Below, one piece after another: positions 28,601-30,643 of a stretch of DNA of 30,643 nucleotides (its first letter is position 1; each line of letters opens with the position of its first letter). A model generated the notes under the pieces. It did not search any database and was not told the origin of the DNA. It worked only from the letters and a program-made list of their open reading frames with translations. Made by a program: the position numbers and the translations under genes. Source of the stretch: Prasinococcaceae sp. CCMP 1430 (taxonomy: Eukaryota; Prasinodermophyta; Palmophyllophyceae; Prasinococcales; Prasinococcaceae); NCBI GenBank assembly GCA_013416795.1, contig RQSC01000486.1:1-30643 (forward strand), given 5' to 3'.

Positions 28601-30615
28601 TGGTTGTGGTACTCACTGTACTCTTGGTTGTCGTAGTACTCACTGTACTCTTGGTTGTCGTAGTAGTCACTGTAGTCTTGGTTGTTGATGCGCGCGGCGG
28701 CCGAGGCAACAAGGTCCAACGCGTCGTACACCGCCTCGAAGAGGTCACCGTCGGGGGCGTCGTGCGTGGGAAAGACGATGCGCACGGCGCCATCCACGAC
28801 GTACTCCGGTGTGTCCAGGGAGACTGTGTCGCCGCCCACCACCGTGTCGGGAAGAACGGCTGCCTTGATCTGCTCCGTACTCATCGCCCCGAGCTTGTGA
28901 CCGGTGAGCGCCACCTCGCTTATCCCGCGCAGCGTGCGCAGGCCTTCGGGCGAGAAGGCTGCGAGCTGCTCGGGGCTCATCAGCTCGAGCGCGCTCACGC
29001 TCAGGCCGCCTACGGCCGAGGGCGAAAGGTTGGCGAGCTCGCTCGCCGAGTACGCCGCGGAGAACACGCCCGCGTACTCGGCGTCTTCGGTGGACCAGTC
29101 ACCGGTTGCACCCATCACCTCCCGCACGAGGTCGGGGAAGCCGCTGTCCTCATCGCGAAGGGCTTCCAGCCGGCCCGTGAAGCTCAGCTGCCTGTCGAGC
29201 AGCGGCAAGGTCCCCGCAAACTCCTCCGCGAGGTCCGCCAGGGGGTAGTCATAGTCGCGGCCGCCCTCGAGCAAGAAGTGCGCGCACGTGGTATTGTGCA
29301 ACATGTGATACTTGAGCATGTACTCAGAATACTCGAAGAAGTCGCAAACCGCGTCGGGGTGCGAGCAGTCCACCTCCGGCTCCCAATCGTCCTGTGAGGA
29401 AAGCAAGGCGCGCCGGGTGCGCATGCGCCCGGAGGAGTCTGCCGGGGCGCCGGAGGCGGGGCGGTCTTCGACCGCCGCCGCCGCGCCGCCGCGCGCCTCC
29501 GCGAGCGCGCGCCCGTCACGCAGCACGCGATCGATGCGCGAGTTGAACGCCCGCAGCCTGCGCGAGGCCTCGCCACCCGCAAGCAACCCCGTCTTGCGGT
29601 CGACCACCACCGCGAGCGGCGTCTTGGGCAGCGGGCACGACGCCAAGGAGCTCACGACCTGCGGATCGGTACTGTTGGAGATGTCGATGACCTTGGCCGA
29701 CACACGCCCGAACGTGTCCCCGCGCACACGCAGGTAGTACTGGCCGTCGGGCAAATTGACCGGCAGCGTGGCTGTCGAGCGGTCGGGCCTGTTGAATGTG
29801 CGGTCCTGCTCGTACCAGCAGACCTCTTCGGATTGCTTGAGGCACAGGTTCCACGTCGCCTCGGTCATCAGCTCGGCGGCCGAGCGCGGCGGCGCCTCGA
29901 AGCCCGGCGGAGCAAAGAAGCTCGCCGAGACGCGCAGCAGCATCGTGGTCGTGCGCTCCTCGAGGCCGCAGTCGAGGAAGCAGCCGAAACGGCCGTAGCC
30001 CGGCACCTCGAAGGGCGACTCGCAGACTCCGTCGCCGCACACCGGGTCGGTCCACAGCGGCCACACGTTGCCCTCCATCCACGCATACACGCTATCCTTG
30101 CCCTTCATCACCGTGCCCGACTCGCCCGGCGAGAGGACGCTGCGCACGGGGTCCACCACCGTGCTCATCTCGTAGCTGTTGCGCTGCTGCAGCAGCATCG
30201 CGACGAAGAGCCCCACGGCGACGAAGAATACCAGCAGGCCCCGGTGGCCGTCCACTCGCGCCCCCCGCCGCTCGACCACCCCACCCACCACGTCAAGCGA
30301 GCGCTGCACGCCCTGCGGGAGCCGGAAGCGCGCGCTCATGCTGCCCGCGTCCCACTTGCCCGACTGGAGCGCGCGCAGCAGGCGCGGGTCGCGATCGGGG
30401 TTCGCGAACGTGACGGCGGGTGCCCGCTGCTGCACCATCTCCTCGGAGATCTCCGACTCCGTGGCGTCCTCCTCCTCGGCTTCCGCGCCGCCCGACACGG
30501 GAGCGTCCGCCGCGGCGCCGCCCGCAAGCGCCGCCTGGCGCCGCTCCTCGCTCGGCGGGGGCGGGAGCGGCCACAGTGCCCGCCCCGCGCTCGTGCTGGC
30601 GGCGCCGCCGCTCAT
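19624..30615 (-). CDS. PKD2: Giant polycystin-2-like cation channel with modular ectodomain
   Basis: Two exons, 30615-26756 and 26710-19624, joined by a 45-nt intron, give about 3,648 aa. An acidic cytosolic start (1-125) is followed by one membrane segment (GLLVFFVAVGLFVAM, about 127-141), then a Cys-rich stretch (VYAWMEGNVWPLWTDPVCGD, FGRFGC-type). Next come a Tyr/Asn-rich repeat (about 643-735), a ZU5-like unit (GGTMEIAGTGHQMRVPAGAF and LTPHGMAFDQPVTL, about 1101-1186), SPPPP tracts (about 1242-1318), two LDL-receptor class A modules (about 1460 and 1545), and five HYR/DUF5011-like Ig folds with small Cys modules between them (about 1580-2310). The polycystin (TOP) domain resumes at about 2780. 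S2-S6 lie at about 2946-3222, with the pore at TIILGEISVAYEL. The tail holds coiled coil and an IQ motif (ALTIQAFARGWKARR, about 3523), a likely calmodulin site. Related channels work in cilia and mechanosensing. Ligand and location here are unknown. The ATG is at 30615-30613. Confidence 0.88.
26641..26905 (-). repeat. SPPPP and SPPP codon repeats flanking a 45-nt intron
   Basis: A 15-nt unit coding SPPPP is repeated at about 26764-26905. After the intron a 12-nt unit coding SPPP is repeated at about 26641-26712. Such tracts in green algae are usually hydroxyproline-rich, rod-like wall segments (as in pherophorins). Here they form a stiff spacer inside the channel ectodomain. Confidence 0.9.
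28415..28690 (-). repeat. Tyr/Asn/Asp/Glu/His-rich tandem repeat in the channel ectodomain
   Basis: About 90 residues made of variants of DNQEYSEYY and NQEYSDYHN, coded by imperfect 24-30-nt units of TAC/TAT, AAC, GAG and CAG codons. The stretch is strikingly poorer in GC than the rest of the gene. It has no resemblance to a folded module and looks like a disordered, polyampholyte or prion-like spacer. Confidence 0.9.
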
Positions 30616-30643
30616 GATGCGCTCGCAAGGGGCCCGAGCCCCC

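Noticed and set aside
1-30643. tRNA, rRNA or selenocysteine-type elements
   Set aside because: No cloverleaf with A- and B-box sequence or rRNA-like stretch was found by reading. A covariance-model scan would be the proper test.

Overview
The window is nuclear DNA of a GC-rich, compact eukaryotic genome, most likely a green microalga (chlorophyte or prasinophyte grade). The reasons are GT-AG introns, a plastid SRP43 (chromodomain/ankyrin protein), a Whirly-type protein, a VTE5-type prenol kinase, a plant-type EHD with its EH domain at the N-terminus, and SPPPP tracts like those of green algal wall proteins. The species cannot be named from the sequence. Gene order is tight, both strands are used equally, and several divergent gene pairs have touching or overlapping 5' ends.

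Layout. 1-2.0 kb: a YqaJ-type nuclease and a phytol/farnesol kinase, both +. 2.4-5.2 kb: NADH-cytochrome b5 reductase (-) and cpSRP43 (+), which diverge from one shared CATG. 5.6-6.7 kb: a pseudo-receiver protein (-) overlapping the 5' part of a Whirly gene (+). 7.0-9.5 kb: a TypA/BipA GTPase (-), preceded in the same sense by the last exon of an OXNAD1-like oxidoreductase. A 53-nt intron would fuse the two in frame. At 9489 a single N separates that broken gene from the 3' end of a SET-domain gene (+). 9.9-12.0 kb: an unrecognised coiled-coil, Ser/Ala-rich protein (-) running into a 170-base N gap. 12.2-13.3 kb: GT repeats, an AT-richer island with a degenerate ~100-bp repeat, and the leader of the next gene. 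13.3-14.6 kb: a small armadillo-repeat protein (+). 14.9-16.5 kb: a five-exon 188-aa protein of unknown function (-). 16.7-19.5 kb: an EHD ATPase (+). 19.6-30.6 kb: one giant polycystin-type cation channel gene (-), about 3,650 aa, with one tiny intron.

Two genes act in light-harvesting protein delivery and plastid translation (cpSRP43, TypA). One acts in chlorophyll/tocopherol prenol salvage. Whirly is probably an organelle nucleoid protein. EHD and the polycystin are membrane proteins. There is no operon logic.

The most unusual points are: the polycystin, whose S1-S2 loop carries about 2,800 residues of adhesion-type modules; the OXNAD1-TypA junction, whose intron contains the natural stop codon; the introns, which are GT-rich at the 5' end with a recurring CTGAC branch-point-like motif and share a repeat within the armadillo gene; and the overlapping divergent starts. 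No tRNA, rRNA or CRISPR array was seen.
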